A stretch of 64,000 bases of DNA, from the NCBI RefSeq assembly GCF_021484805.1, contig NZ_CP090557.1, forward strand, positions 4,042,001 to 4,106,000, given 5' to 3'. Both the position numbers and the translations under genes were made by a program. Origin of the DNA: Tellurirhabdus bombi. Lineage in GTDB: Bacteria > Bacteroidota > Bacteroidia > Cytophagales > Spirosomataceae. Below are positions 36,167 to 45,897 of this stretch, in pieces (within the stretch, counting starts at the first letter, position 1; each line of letters starts with the position of its first letter). Below the pieces are notes generated by a model that was given only the letters and a program-made list of their open reading frames with translations, had not been told where the DNA came from and did not search any database.

Positions 36167-37351
36167 ATGCGCATTTTACATATTTGTAGTTACACCTGGG
36201 ATATTGGAGGCCCGGCCCGCATGATACACGACCACACCCAGGTGGCGGTAGCACAGGGCCATCAGGTCGATATTTTAAGTCCGGTTTCTCCCAACGACAA
36301 ACCTTATCCAGCCCCAACCGGCAGCCGATTGTTTACTTGCCAACGAACGCTTCCCATCAGTCGCTTTTTCCGGGAGTTTTCGCTTGAGCTTTATCAGTTT
36401 CTGAAAAAAAACCGGAAACAGTATGATATCATTCATTGCCACGGACTTTGGCACTGGGCCAGCATCGCTCCTTTTTTCTTTGAAGATACGCCACCGATTG
36501 TTGTAACCATTCATGGCGTTCTCGATCCGTGGGCGCGTCAGCAAAGCCAGTGGAAAAAAAGCCTGATGGATAAGCTGATGCAGAAGAAATTTCTGGCTCA
36601 GGCCCAACTGATTCATGTGTTCAATCCAGAAGAAGCCCAGCAATTAGCGGATTATTTTGGCTACCTTCCTTCCAATGTTATTGAAATTCCTAACGGTATT
36701 CAGTTAGCCGAAGCTGATAATCCTCCGTTAAAGGGAACATTCCGTCGGCAGTTTAGCATCCCGGACACTCGCCCTATCGTTCTGTTTCTGAGCAGGATTA
36801 ATCATAAAAAAGGGCTTGACATTCTGTTGGAAGGTTTCCGGCAAATTATTTCCAGTCAGCCGGAAGCCTTGTTAGTCATTGCGGGTTCCGATGATGGCTA
36901 TTTGGCTCAAACTGAATCTTTTATCCAGCAGTATCAATTACAGGATCACATTCGACTTGTAGGCATTTTAACGGGTGAAATTAAACGGGCCGCCTTAACA
37001 GACGCTACTATTTTTGCCCTGCCTTCCTATTCCGAAGGCCAATCCATGGCTGTCCTGGAAGCGCTCCTATTTGGCGTGCCGTCACTGGTTTCCAACCGGG
37101 TTGGTTATGGTTCTATTCTAGCGGAAGAGACGGCAGCCTGCGTTGTGGAGACAAATCCTGAACAGATTGCTGCTGGCTTATCAAACATGCTGCAAAATGA
37201 AGCTTATCGGCAAACATTGCGGTTAAATGCCCCCCGACTGATTCGGGAAAAATACGATATTGAAGTAGTTGGGAAACAATTACTAGCAAAGTACGAATCG
37301 GTTCTATCAACAAAACAACCACGAGCCGCCCATCCAGCCACACGTTCATGA
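36167..37351 (+). CDS. Glycosyltransferase family 4 (GT-B)
   Basis: 394 residues from the ATG at 36167; the frame extends 25 codons upstream inside the previous gene, but MRILHICSYTWDIGGPARMI is the natural start. The donor domain has VLFLSRINHKKGLDILLEGF near 205, and the E-x7-E motif is SYSEGQSMAVLEALLFGVPS. HCHGLWHWASI is a GT4 acceptor-side motif. The last bases overlap the next gene by 4 (ATGA at 37348). Confidence 0.92.
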   Translation: MRILHICSYTWDIGGPARMIHDHTQVAVAQGHQVDILSPVSPNDKPYPAPTGSRLFTCQRTLPISRFFREFSLELYQFLKKNRKQYDIIHCHGLWHWASIAPFFFEDTPPIVVTIHGVLDPWARQQSQWKKSLMDKLMQKKFLAQAQLIHVFNPEEAQQLADYFGYLPSNVIEIPNGIQLAEADNPPLKGTFRRQFSIPDTRPIVLFLSRINHKKGLDILLEGFRQIISSQPEALLVIAGSDDGYLAQTESFIQQYQLQDHIRLVGILTGEIKRAALTDATIFALPSYSEGQSMAVLEALLFGVPSLVSNRVGYGSILAEETAACVVETNPEQIAAGLSNMLQNEAYRQTLRLNAPRLIREKYDIEVVGKQLLAKYESVLSTKQPRAAHPATRS

Positions 37352-38307
37352 TCTCGGTTATTATTTTAACGCATAATGAAGAAAAGCACATTGGCCGGTG
37401 TATTGCCAGCCTGAAGCCTTTTACCGAACATATTTTCATTGTTGACTCTTACTCAACAGACCAGACTGTTGAAATTGCCCGGTCTATGGGCGCCGTGGTG
37501 GTGCAAAATCCCTGGGTAAATTACGCGACCCAGTTCAATTACGGCATTCGTAACATTCCATTCAAGACCCAGTGGCTTATGCGGATGGATGCCGACGAAT
37601 ACGTCACCCCTGAACTAGCCGACGAAATTCGGAACCGCCTCGCTACGCTTCCCACCGATGTAAGCGGCATCTACGTCAAACGCCGGGTTATTTTCATGAA
37701 TCGTTGGATTCGGCACGGCGATTATTATCCGATCTGGCTATTGCGTTTGTGGCGTAGCGGTCAGGGCATTTGTGAAGAGTCCTGGATGGACGAGCACATT
37801 AAACTTTCTTCAGGCCGCACGCTGAACTTTCAGCACGATATTGTCGATCACACACTCAATAATTTAACCTGGTGGACGCAAAAACATAACAACTACGCCA
37901 TCCGGGAAGTGATTGATATCCTGAATATACTTTATAACTTTGACGAGTCGGAACGGGTGAAGCCGGCCTTTTTTGGATCGCAGGCTGAGCGGACACGCTT
38001 TCTGAAAATCCGTTATGCCTCACTTCCTTTGTTTACCCGACCTATTTTGTACTTTTTTTATCGTTACTTTGTACGACTAGGTTTTCTGGATGGCCGCAAA
38101 GGGTTCATTTGGCACTTTTTACAGGGGCTTTGGTACCGATTTTTAGTTGATGCCAAGCTGTATGAAGTGTATCATCGGGTAGGAAAAGATAAAGAAGCAA
38201 TCATTGAATTTTTCAGAACGGAATATGGAAAAGACCTTCAGCCCGTCGGACGGCACCCAGATGCAGCGCGAACGGGCGAGCGAAACCCCGTCGCTGGGCA
38301 AGGTTGA
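37348..38307 (+). CDS. Glycosyltransferase family 2 (WaaE/KdtX-like)
   Basis: 319 residues. VIILTHNEEKHIGRCIASL, the IVDSYSTDQT loop and RMDADEYVT (DxD-type) match the LPS core glucosyltransferase WaaE subgroup. DEHIKL near 150 and the long basic C-terminal part (FLKIRYASLPLF, LYFFYRYF) suggest membrane association. The final ~27 codons overlap the start of the acetyltransferase gene in another frame and look non-conserved (GRHPDAARTGERN). Confidence 0.88.
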   Translation: MISVIILTHNEEKHIGRCIASLKPFTEHIFIVDSYSTDQTVEIARSMGAVVVQNPWVNYATQFNYGIRNIPFKTQWLMRMDADEYVTPELADEIRNRLATLPTDVSGIYVKRRVIFMNRWIRHGDYYPIWLLRLWRSGQGICEESWMDEHIKLSSGRTLNFQHDIVDHTLNNLTWWTQKHNNYAIREVIDILNILYNFDESERVKPAFFGSQAERTRFLKIRYASLPLFTRPILYFFYRYFVRLGFLDGRKGFIWHFLQGLWYRFLVDAKLYEVYHRVGKDKEAIIEFFRTEYGKDLQPVGRHPDAARTGERNPVAGQG

Positions 38308-38845
38308 TCTGAGTGCTTACGACAACAGTTGGTACAAACCAGGGCCAAAGTGGAAAATTGTACTTTGGGCTATTTGCAATATCCTCTTCGTCCACAATCA
38401 TTTGCCAATTCCGGTATTTATCAAGGTAAGTATCCTTCGTTTGTTCGGTGCTACGATCGGAAAAGGCGTAATGATCAAACCGGGCGTAAATATTAAATAT
38501 CCGTGGTTACTTTTTATTGAAAACTCAGTCTGGATAGGAGAAAACGTTTGGATTGACAATTTGGCCCTTATCAAAATTGGCGCCAATGCCTGTCTTTCCC
38601 AGGGCGCTATGCTCTTGACTGGTAATCATGACTACCGCCGGCAAAAGTTTGATCTTATTGTAAAGCCAATTACGCTGGAAACGGGTGTCTGGATTGGAGC
38701 TCAATCGGTCGTTTGCCCGGGGGTTGTTTGCCACTCCCATGCCGTGCTGGCTGTTGGCTCGGTAGCTACCAAATCGCTGGAAGCTTACGGGATCTACCAA
38801 GGTAATCCAGCGGTAAAAGTTCGAACAAGAGAAATTAGCGCGTGA
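38225..38845 (+). CDS. WcaF-like acetyltransferase (hexapeptide-repeat)
   Basis: 206 residues from the ATG at 38225; an ATG at 38261 is equally possible. WYKPGPKWKIVLWAICNILF near 40-60 is the membrane-touching helix typical of WcaF-like colanic acid acetyltransferases. Hexapeptide repeats then form a left-handed helix (IGKGVMIKPGVNIKYPW to VGSVATKSL). TGNHDYRR carries the catalytic-type His. It would O-acetylate the glycan or a precursor. It overlaps the upstream GT2 by up to 83 bases and the downstream GT2 by 4. Confidence 0.87.
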   Translation: MEKTFSPSDGTQMQRERASETPSLGKVDLSAYDNSWYKPGPKWKIVLWAICNILFVHNHLPIPVFIKVSILRLFGATIGKGVMIKPGVNIKYPWLLFIENSVWIGENVWIDNLALIKIGANACLSQGAMLLTGNHDYRRQKFDLIVKPITLETGVWIGAQSVVCPGVVCHSHAVLAVGSVATKSLEAYGIYQGNPAVKVRTREISA

Positions 38846-39591
38846 AGGTTTCTATAATTACCGTAGTTTTCAACGGAGCTGCAACCATTCGAGACTGTAT
38901 TGGGTCTGTGTTGCAGCAGAGTTATGCCAATATCGAATACATTATCATTGATGGACAGTCTACGGATTCCACCCTTGAAATCATTCGATCATTTGGCCCC
39001 AAAATTGCCCAAGTTGTTTCGGAACCTGATAAGGGTTTATACGATGCCATGAACAAAGGGCTGCGGCTGGCAACCGGCGATGTGGTTGGCATTCTGAATG
39101 CGGATGATTTTTATCGCCACGACCGCGTCATTGAAAAGGTAGTGACCACTTTTAAGCAAAACAGCAGTGATGCCGTATATGGCGATTTGGTGTATGTAGA
39201 TCAGAAAGACACAAACCGCGTAACTCGCTATTGGAAAGCGGGCAATTATCAGGATGGTGCCTTTTTGTGGGGATGGATGCCGCCCCATCCTACTTTTTTC
39301 GTGCGGCGCGAGTTGTACGACCAATACGGCTTTTTTACCCAGCAATTTCGCAGTGCTGCCGATTACGAGCTGATGCTACGGTTTTTACACAAGTACAAAG
39401 TCAAAACCAGCTACCTAAAGGAGGTGTTAGTCGTGATGCGTACCGGAGGCGTTAGTAACCGCAACGTAAAAAATAGATTAGCTGCCAATCGGGAGGACAA
39501 AGCAGCATGGGAAGTTAACCAATTAAAACCCTACTTTTTCACCTTGTGGCTCAAGCCTTTAAGGAAGGTGTTTCAGTTTATACTTAAGTAA
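38842..39591 (+). CDS. Glycosyltransferase family 2 (WcaA-like)
   Basis: 249 residues from a GTG start that overlaps the upstream stop. VSIITVVFNGAATIRDCIGSVLQQ, IIDGQSTDST, LNADDFY (DxD near 90) and FRSAADYELMLRF (acidic catalytic region near 170) are complete GT-A motifs. Short, without membrane helices. Last glycosyltransferase of the block, followed by a 150-base gap. Confidence 0.92.
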   Translation: MKVSIITVVFNGAATIRDCIGSVLQQSYANIEYIIIDGQSTDSTLEIIRSFGPKIAQVVSEPDKGLYDAMNKGLRLATGDVVGILNADDFYRHDRVIEKVVTTFKQNSSDAVYGDLVYVDQKDTNRVTRYWKAGNYQDGAFLWGWMPPHPTFFVRRELYDQYGFFTQQFRSAADYELMLRFLHKYKVKTSYLKEVLVVMRTGGVSNRNVKNRLAANREDKAAWEVNQLKPYFFTLWLKPLRKVFQFILK

Positions 39592-39743
39592 AAACCACCA
39601 GGACCATTAAATAAAAAAAGTATTGGTAATGCTTAAGCAATCATTGGATAAGAATACATTGTACTAAAATTGAGAAAAGGTTACATTTCGTTGGTTTCCG
39701 TGGTTGTAGCTTGTCCTAGTTGTCTCAATTAGACATTATACGT

Positions 39744-40952
39744 ATGAATTTAGATCTTCTATTTGCCTATATCGAGAATAAGCTACTTGACGAGCTGTTC
39801 AAACTTGGTTTATACCAATGTTTACTGTCTTTTTTGGTTGCTTGTTTTGTTGCTGTTGTTTCTATACCCGTTGTTATAAAAATTAGCGAGATTAAGCACC
39901 TGATGGAAAAACCAGGCGTGCGGTCTTCGCATAAAACAGCAACGCCAACCTTTGGGGGGATAGCAGTCTTCGCAGCCATGCTTATTAGCTATTTTCTCTG
40001 GCCAGCCATTGATCAAACGGATATCTACCGGTCGAATTTGTCGATTGTGGGCATGACGATTCTCTTTTTTATTGGGATTAAAGATGATCTAGCTGGCATC
40101 GATCCGAATAAAAAAATCTTTTTCCAAGTTCTTCCATCCCTGATTCTTATTTTCTTCGGTGATCTGCGGATTGATTACTTATACGGCATTTTTGGTTTTC
40201 ACCACATCAATGATTTTTTTGCGATTGCCATTACCTGCTTCATCTTCATCGTCTTGATCAACGCCATCAACTTGATCGATGGAATTGATGGGCTGGCCGG
40301 GGGAATTGGTATGTTGGCTAGCGTTACGTTTGGTGGTTGGTTTCTGCTGACCAATCACTTCGCCATGGCTTGTTTGGCCTTTACGCTGGCAGGTGCTCTG
40401 GTTGGCTTCCTGCGTTTTAATTTCTCGCGTACCAGCAAGATTTTTATGGGCAATACCGGATCGCTGATTCTGGGGTTCATGCTCTCTTTCTTCGCCGTTC
40501 GGTTCATTAACCTAAATAATACTTACCGCTTCGACCCCACCGCCTTTTTTAACGCTCCAATTATTGCCATTGTAGTGCTTATTGTTCCGATTTTTGATAC
40601 GCTCCGGGTCTTTCTGGTACGGATTCTGTCGGGCAAGTCTCCATTTTCGGCAGACCGGAACCACATGCACCACATTCTGATTGATAATGGCTTATCTCAT
40701 GCGGGTGCTACCATTGTTCTGTGTAGCATGTCGTTGCTTAATACAATCTTGTTTTTCTTACTCCATCGGGATATCAGCAATACCGAATCACTTTTTATCC
40801 TGATTGGAATGTTTATGCTTTATCTGCTAATCGGTATGCTCCTGAAAATGCGGGTTCGGATGCTGGCAATCGACAAAACCCGTCGAAAAGGACTGCTCAT
40901 ACGCCAATTGCAAAGCTCATTCTTCCGGAGAAGTTTACTAAAACATTTATAG
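39744..40952 (+). CDS. WecA/TagO-type undecaprenyl-phosphate sugar-1-phosphate transferase
   Basis: Initiates glycan synthesis by moving a HexNAc-1-phosphate from a UDP-sugar to undecaprenyl phosphate. 402 residues from the ATG at 39744, about 11 membrane helices. KPGVRSSHKTATPTFGGI is the N-terminal family motif. IGIKDDLAG gives the DD pair, NAINLIDGIDGLAGG the second acidic motif, GNTGSLILGF another conserved loop, and SADRNHMHHIL the histidine motif of the WecA/TagO branch rather than MraY. It sits at the far end of the locus and is probably its initiating enzyme. A strong terminator follows. Confidence 0.92.
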   Translation: MNLDLLFAYIENKLLDELFKLGLYQCLLSFLVACFVAVVSIPVVIKISEIKHLMEKPGVRSSHKTATPTFGGIAVFAAMLISYFLWPAIDQTDIYRSNLSIVGMTILFFIGIKDDLAGIDPNKKIFFQVLPSLILIFFGDLRIDYLYGIFGFHHINDFFAIAITCFIFIVLINAINLIDGIDGLAGGIGMLASVTFGGWFLLTNHFAMACLAFTLAGALVGFLRFNFSRTSKIFMGNTGSLILGFMLSFFAVRFINLNNTYRFDPTAFFNAPIIAIVVLIVPIFDTLRVFLVRILSGKSPFSADRNHMHHILIDNGLSHAGATIVLCSMSLLNTILFFLLHRDISNTESLFILIGMFMLYLLIGMLLKMRVRMLAIDKTRRKGLLIRQLQSSFFRRSLLKHL

Positions 40953-40967
40953 ATTTTTAGGTAATTG

Positions 40968-41000
40968 AAAAAGTCTGGAGCTGTGCTTCAGACTTTTTTT
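40968..41000 (+). terminator. Rho-independent terminator at the end of the polysaccharide locus
   Basis: AAAAAGTCTG (40968-40977), an 11-base loop, CAGACTTTTT and further T's to 41000. It ends the WecA-like gene transcript. Confidence 0.85.
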
Positions 41001-41061
41001 ATGTGTGAACATTTTCAGCCTTACTGGGTTTAACAAACATTCAATTTAGATGTAACCCATT

Positions 41062-41475
41062 ATGGAAAATCAACAAGACAACAGCTCAAATCCACCAAGT
41101 GAGCAAGGAACGATCCAACAGGGAGGTACCTATCAAACCGATACTTATTCAGGAGCTTACGGACAAAACCAATCAGACTCTGACGGCTCTGGCAAAGATC
41201 GTTATGAGGAACTGCCCGAAAATGAGCTACCACCCCTAACCGAAGCTGATACAGCTCCGATGTTCACTGATTTAGGAATGGGTAGCGAAGATCCATACAA
41301 CCAGGGAGGAGACGAAGCAATCGACACGATTCTCCACGTTGACACGCATACGGCAATCAATACAGCAGAGCAACGCTCTAATTCGCTCGCTTATGATGGC
41401 GAAGCCGATGACTTGACCATCGACATTGATGCGGATGAGGAGATTAGAAAATTAGATCAGGAGAGTCGTTCATAG
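41062..41475 (+). CDS. Acidic, probably disordered protein of unknown function
   Basis: 137 residues, very rich in D, E, S, T, Q and G and poor in hydrophobics except in the C-terminal third (DDLTIDIDADEEIRKLDQ). No signal peptide, membrane helix or known motif. The N-terminal half has Q/N/S/G/Y-rich low complexity. It stands alone between two terminators, so it is probably transcribed on its own. The good start context and a tight terminator argue that it is real. Confidence 0.55.
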   Translation: MENQQDNSSNPPSEQGTIQQGGTYQTDTYSGAYGQNQSDSDGSGKDRYEELPENELPPLTEADTAPMFTDLGMGSEDPYNQGGDEAIDTILHVDTHTAINTAEQRSNSLAYDGEADDLTIDIDADEEIRKLDQESRS

Positions 41476-41500
41476 AACTTCCAGTACTGAGTATATTTCC

Positions 41501-41533
41501 AAAAGGTCTATGGTAAATAGACCTTTTATTTTA
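41501..41533. terminator. Bidirectional hairpin terminator
   Basis: AAAAGGTCTAT (41501-41511) pairs with ATAGACCTTTT (41517-41527), followed by ATTTTAC. It lies between the acidic protein gene and the convergent MerR-type gene. Confidence 0.8.
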
Positions 41534-41540
41534 CTTTTCC

Positions 41541-41873
41541 TTATTTGGTTTCCAGGTCGTCACGCATTTCCACGAGAAAGCCCCGAATTTCCTGCAATTT
41601 GCTTAGCATTTGTTTTACCTCACTCTGGCGGGAAGACCGACTTTTCAGAAACTCCCGCGCGCCTGGCAGGGTATACCCTTTCTCCTCGACTAGTTCAAAT
41701 ATCTCGCGAACTTGATCAATGTCTTCTTTCGTATAGATCCGGTCGCCCGCGCGGTTTTTGCGCGGACTGAGCATGGGAAACTCTTTTTCATAGAAACGCA
41801 ACTTCGAGATCTTCACCCCGAACATATCGGCAACTTCCCGAATGCCATAATACCGCTTGGTCAACTCCTCCAT
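41541..41873 (-). CDS. MerR-family transcriptional regulator
   Basis: 110 residues from the ATG at 41873 (MEELTKRYYGIREVADMFGV), a better start than the open frame 13 codons upstream. The winged helix-turn-helix is at about 9-75: YGIREVADMFGVKISKLRFYEKEF, then RKNRAGDRIYTKEDIDQVREIFELVEEKGYTL. A short dimerising coiled helix follows (about 85-108), with no metal-binding cysteines or effector domain. Small MerR proteins of this kind are common in Bacteroidota; the targets are unknown. It is divergent from alaS across a 396-base gap. Confidence 0.9.
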   Translation of the reverse strand: MEELTKRYYGIREVADMFGVKISKLRFYEKEFPMLSPRKNRAGDRIYTKEDIDQVREIFELVEEKGYTLPGAREFLKSRSSRQSEVKQMLSKLQEIRGFLVEMRDDLETK

Positions 41874-42269
41874 ACAGCAAACTTGCAGGTAATCGAAAAA
41901 AAACGCAAGCAAAAAAAATTACATTTTCATTCTTCCTGCCGCAACGCCGCTAAACCATCAGGCGTAATACGCACTGCAGCTACAGTCTATTAGCTTGCTC
42001 TCTCTTTAACTCACCTTTCAATAACTCTTAAAACAGGTAATAAAGGGTAAATACGAGCACCCTCATCCCGGTCATCAAACGATCGTACTCATTTATTACT
42101 CCTCAACCGCCAACTAAATCAATCTCCGCCAGCTGAATGCAAGGTTGAAATCAAGATTTGGCTTAAATTTGCCAACTAATTAGTGACAAAGTTACAAGCT
42201 AAAGGTTGGCTGGGTTAACAGGCTTACCGTTTTTGCACTTTGGCACGCGAAACTTTGCCCCTATCAGCA
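41874..42269. other. Divergent promoter region between MerR gene and alaS
   Basis: Nearly 400 AT-rich bases without a convincing gene. The exact -7 element TAAATTTG at 42164-42171 probably serves alaS and predicts a leader of about 90 bases. No tRNA-like or T-box-like fold was recognised by eye. Confidence 0.45.
42164..42171 (+). promoter_or_regulatory. Candidate -7 promoter element of alaS
   Basis: TAAATTTG fits TAnnTTTG exactly. A TTG lies at 42145-42147, 16 bases upstream, slightly closer than usual for the -33 element. The distance to the alaS ATG is about 98 bases. Confidence 0.4.
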
Positions 42270-44924
42270 ATGACCTCAAGTGAAATTCGCCAGCATTTTT
42301 TAGATTTTTTCCGCAGTAAAGAACACCTGATTGTTTCCTCAGCGCCATTGGTTGCCAAGAATGACCCAACGCTGATGTTCAATAATTCAGGAATGGCCCA
42401 GTTCAAGGATTTTTTCCTCGGAAATGGTACGCCTCCTTCAAAGCGCGTTGCCGATACCCAGAAGTGTCTGCGCGTGTCCGGTAAGCATAACGACCTGGAA
42501 GATGTCGGCTTCGACACCTATCACCATACGATGTTCGAGATGCTGGGGAACTGGTCTTTTGGGGATTACTTCAAAAAAGAGGCAATCACCTGGGCCTGGG
42601 AACTCTTGACGGAAGTCTATAAACTACCCAAAGACCGACTTTATGTTTCTGTTTTTCAGGGTGATGACAAAGATAACGTTCCTTTTGATCAGGAGGCCTG
42701 GGATTTATGGAAACCCATTGTTGGCGAGGATCGCATTATTTTAGGTAATAAAAAAGACAATTTCTGGGAAATGGGTGACACGGGTCCCTGTGGCCCCTGC
42801 TCCGAAATCCACGTTGATTTGCGGCCACAGGCTGATATTGACCAGCAACCGGGCAAAGAGTTAGTCAATGCCGACCATCCACAAGTAGTGGAAATCTGGA
42901 ACTTGGTTTTCATGCAGTTCAACCGCAAAGCCGACGGTTCACTGGAGCCACTGCCCGCCCGCCACGTCGATACGGGCATGGGCTTCGAGCGCCTCTGCAT
43001 GGCTATTCAGAGCAAATTGTCTAACTACGATACCGACGTTTTCTCGCATACGATTCGGGTCATTGAAGAACTTTCCGGTAAAACCTACGGCGGTACGCAA
43101 CGTGAATACAGCGATGTAGCCATGCGCGTTATTTCCGACCACATCCGGGCCGTTTCGTTCGCCATTGCGGATGGTTTGATTCCGTCCAACGCTCGGGCGG
43201 GTTACGTCATTCGCCGGATTCTGCGCCGCGCCGTGCGGTACGGCTATTCGTACCTCGGCTTTACCGAGCCATTCATGACCAAGCTAGTGCCCACACTAGC
43301 TATGCAATTTGCCGACGTTTTCCCTGAACTGAACGCCCAGCGTGATTTTGTCGCTACGGTGATTCGGGAAGAAGAAGCTTCGTTCCTGCGAACCCTGGAA
43401 AATGGGCTTAAGCTACTCGACAAAATTACGGCAGACTTGACCGCCACGGGCACAAAGGTGATCGATGGCGAAACCGTTTTTGAACTCAATGATACGTTCG
43501 GCTTTCCAGTCGATTTAACAGCATTGATTGCCCGCGAACAAGGGTTCTCTATTGATGAAGAAGGCTACCAAAAAGCGCTGAGACAGCAGAAAGAACGGTC
43601 GCGGAAAGACGCCGCTTCTTCTACCGGCGACTGGACTGAGTTGACCGATATCGACCGGGTTGAGTTTCTGGGTTACGACGAAGTAGTAGCCGATGCGCGC
43701 ATTGCGCGCTTCCGCAAAGTGCAGAACAAGCAGGGAACGCAATACCAGATCGTGCTCGACCGGACTCCTTTCTACGCCGAATCAGGAGGACAGGTTGGCG
43801 ACACGGGCGTGCTGGAAGTGCAGTATGGCAGCGAAACCGTGCTGGTTCGCATCGCGGATACGAAAAAGGAAAATGACCTGATTATTCATATTTCCAACGA
43901 TACGGATCTGGATGATGTATTGGCTAATCATAAAGCCGTTGTCGCCAAAATAGATGCGAATCGTCGGGAAGCTATTGAAGACAATCACTCCGCTACGCAC
44001 CTATTGCACGCCGCCTTGCGGGACGTACTGGGTACGCACGTAGCCCAGAAAGGATCGCTGGTTAGTCCTGATGTACTGCGGTTCGACTTCTCCCATTTCT
44101 CTAAAGTCACCGATAGTGAACTAGCTGAAGTAGAACGCATCGTAAACGAGAAAATCCGTGAGAATATTCCGCTGGATGAAAAACGGAACGTCCCCATCGA
44201 TGAGGCGAAGAACCTGGGCGCTACGGCTTTGTTCGGCGAAAAATACGGCGACTTTGTGCGGGTCATTACCTTTGATCCGGCTTACTCTGTTGAACTCTGC
44301 GGTGGGACTCACGTTCCATCGACGGGTCAAATTGGCTTGTTTAAATTCATCTCTGAAGGTTCAGTAGCCACTGGCGTGCGGCGTGTTGAAGCGGTAACGG
44401 CGGAAAAAGCCCTCACTTTGCTTAACGAGCAGGCTGCCGTCATTAGTGAACTGAAGGAGCTTCTTAAAGCGCCTAAAGACGTTGTGAAAGCGGTGCAGAG
44501 TTTACTTGATGAACGTAGCCAGTTACAGAAGAAAATTGAAGCCCTTGAAAACGATAAATTACAGCAGGTTAAAGCTGATTTGCTAACTAAAGTGCATTCA
44601 TCGAACGGGCATTATGTCCTGGTGGAACGCGTCGAGGTTTCGTCAGCGGATGCACTGAAACAATTGGCTTACGATCTGAAAGCAAAGCTGGATAATCTAG
44701 CCCTGGTGCTGGGTGCCGACATCAATGGTAAGCCCCAACTGGCCGTTATGTTCCCGGACGAACTGGTTAAAACGAAAAACCTTCACGCGGGTAATGTAGT
44801 GAAAGAGCTAGCTAAAGAAATCCGGGGCGGTGGCGGTGGCCAGCCTTTCTTTGCTACAGCGGGTGGCACTGATGCCTCAGGCTTAGACAAAGCACTGGCG
44901 AAAGGAAGAGAAATTTTACTATAA
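42270..44924 (+). CDS. alaS: Alanine-tRNA ligase
   Basis: 884 residues from the ATG at 42270. The class II catalytic domain opens [19 protein letters not shown] and continues with [61 protein letters not shown] and [10 protein letters not shown]. The editing domain has [16 protein letters not shown] (metal-binding HxxxH) and the matching CGGTHV further on. The C-terminal coiled-coil and DHHA1 domain end in [14 protein letters not shown]. Two in-frame upstream codons at 42240 were rejected because the conserved N-terminus starts at MTSSE. A strong terminator follows. Confidence 0.97.
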   Translation: MTSSEIRQHFLDFFRSKEHLIVSSAPLVAKNDPTLMFNNSGMAQFKDFFLGNGTPPSKRVADTQKCLRVSGKHNDLEDVGFDTYHHTMFEMLGNWSFGDYFKKEAITWAWELLTEVYKLPKDRLYVSVFQGDDKDNVPFDQEAWDLWKPIVGEDRIILGNKKDNFWEMGDTGPCGPCSEIHVDLRPQADIDQQPGKELVNADHPQVVEIWNLVFMQFNRKADGSLEPLPARHVDTGMGFERLCMAIQSKLSNYDTDVFSHTIRVIEELSGKTYGGTQREYSDVAMRVISDHIRAVSFAIADGLIPSNARAGYVIRRILRRAVRYGYSYLGFTEPFMTKLVPTLAMQFADVFPELNAQRDFVATVIREEEASFLRTLENGLKLLDKITADLTATGTKVIDGETVFELNDTFGFPVDLTALIAREQGFSIDEEGYQKALRQQKERSRKDAASSTGDWTELTDIDRVEFLGYDEVVADARIARFRKVQNKQGTQYQIVLDRTPFYAESGGQVGDTGVLEVQYGSETVLVRIADTKKENDLIIHISNDTDLDDVLANHKAVVAKIDANRREAIEDNHSATHLLHAALRDVLGTHVAQKGSLVSPDVLRFDFSHFSKVTDSELAEVERIVNEKIRENIPLDEKRNVPIDEAKNLGATALFGEKYGDFVRVITFDPAYSVELCGGTHVPSTGQIGLFKFISEGSVATGVRRVEAVTAEKALTLLNEQAAVISELKELLKAPKDVVKAVQSLLDERSQLQKKIEALENDKLQQVKADLLTKVHSSNGHYVLVERVEVSSADALKQLAYDLKAKLDNLALVLGADINGKPQLAVMFPDELVKTKNLHAGNVVKELAKEIRGGGGGQPFFATAGGTDASGLDKALAKGREILL

Positions 44925-44953
44925 TTTCAAATCTTCTCTCAGTCCATAAAAGC

Positions 44954-44993
44954 AAAAAGGGGAAAGACCGTCTAAATGGTCTTTCCCCTTTTT
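44954..44993. terminator. Bidirectional terminator after alaS
   Basis: AAAAAGGGGAAAGACC (44954-44969) and GGTCTTTCCCCTTTTT (44978-44993) form a perfect 16-bp stem with A and T runs at the ends. It serves alaS and, in the other direction, the 88-residue gene that ends at 44995. Confidence 0.92.
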
Positions 44994-44994
44994 G

Positions 44995-45261
44995 TTAATC
45001 GTTTTTATTCGGGTCCTCCGGGTGATTTTCTGGTCCTAAAATCGTGCCTAGGTACGAATTGTGCCAGTTTTCAACTTCATCCGGCGTTTTCAATTCCTCA
45101 ATGTTAGTCACGCGATGCTTTAAGTGTGGATACTGTTCGTCCAGGTCTTCTTCTATTTCCTGCTGAACTGCATCTTCGGTTAGCTTAACCGGAATAGTTG
45201 ACTCAGTTTGGGTGCCATATTCGTCCGTAGCGACAACGTGCACAATAAACATTCTTTCCAT
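44995..45261 (-). CDS. Small conserved-looking protein of unknown function
   Basis: 88 residues, strongly acidic, beginning MERMFIVHVVATDEYGTQ. The first 30 residues look like two beta strands, the middle is a helix (QQEIEEDLDEQYPHL) and the end is disordered. No signal or membrane segment. It is the last gene of a minus-strand cluster (gap of 84 bases from the gene upstream), so co-transcription is possible but weaker than for the other members. Confidence 0.6.
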   Translation of the reverse strand: MERMFIVHVVATDEYGTQTESTIPVKLTEDAVQQEIEEDLDEQYPHLKHRVTNIEELKTPDEVENWHNSYLGTILGPENHPEDPNKND

Positions 45262-45345
45262 CGTATTCTGAAGTCCCGTTTATTTTATAAACTACGCCAA
45301 TAAGAAAAAGTTAATTGACGCTTGGTCAGCACTTATTCGGTGCCC

Positions 45346-45849
45346 CTAGAAAATCTTGCTCCACGCAAACCGAATCAGAATCAGCAAACCCACAAAACCA
45401 ATGGCGATGTACGCAAAGGGAATGTAAGTAACGGCGTAAATGCGCGTCCGGTCAATAAACCATAAAATGCCCATCACGGCGGCAATTAAGGTCATAAAGC
45501 CCGAGATTTTCCCGAAACCCGGCACGTATTTGAACGGTATTTTTCGTCGAATAACCAGGAGCGTTCCCGCCATTGTGAGAATAGGAAGCACCTGCGTCAC
45601 CAGGTTCATCGACCAAATGCTTTGCCGTTCAAACAGAAACAGATACGCATTCAGGGTAATCGCAAAAACACCTGGAATACACGCCAGATAAACCAATGCT
45701 GCATAAACATAACGCCACCGCCAAATTGCCTCCGCTGTTTCTCCCGCCCATAAATTCACCAGTATAGCCAGTGCCGGTATCGCCAGCAGCAAGACCATGA
45801 GTAAAGCCGGTTGGGCGGAAACAGCTTGAAAGAAATCGCGGAGCGTCAT
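45346..45849 (-). CDS. Polytopic membrane protein of unknown function
   Basis: 167 residues with about five membrane helices (about 16-34, 46-66, 80-98, 113-130 and 138-162) and short basic loops (VIRRKIPFKY). No motif of a known transporter or enzyme. It lies 48 bases after the Ppx/GppA-like gene, in the same direction, so it is probably the membrane partner of that cluster. Confidence 0.75.
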   Translation of the reverse strand: MTLRDFFQAVSAQPALLMVLLLAIPALAILVNLWAGETAEAIWRWRYVYAALVYLACIPGVFAITLNAYLFLFERQSIWSMNLVTQVLPILTMAGTLLVIRRKIPFKYVPGFGKISGFMTLIAAVMGILWFIDRTRIYAVTYIPFAYIAIGFVGLLILIRFAWSKIF

Positions 45850-45897
45850 GGGGTTTAAGGAGGGTGGCGAATAAAGAAATTACCCGCCACCTGTTCT

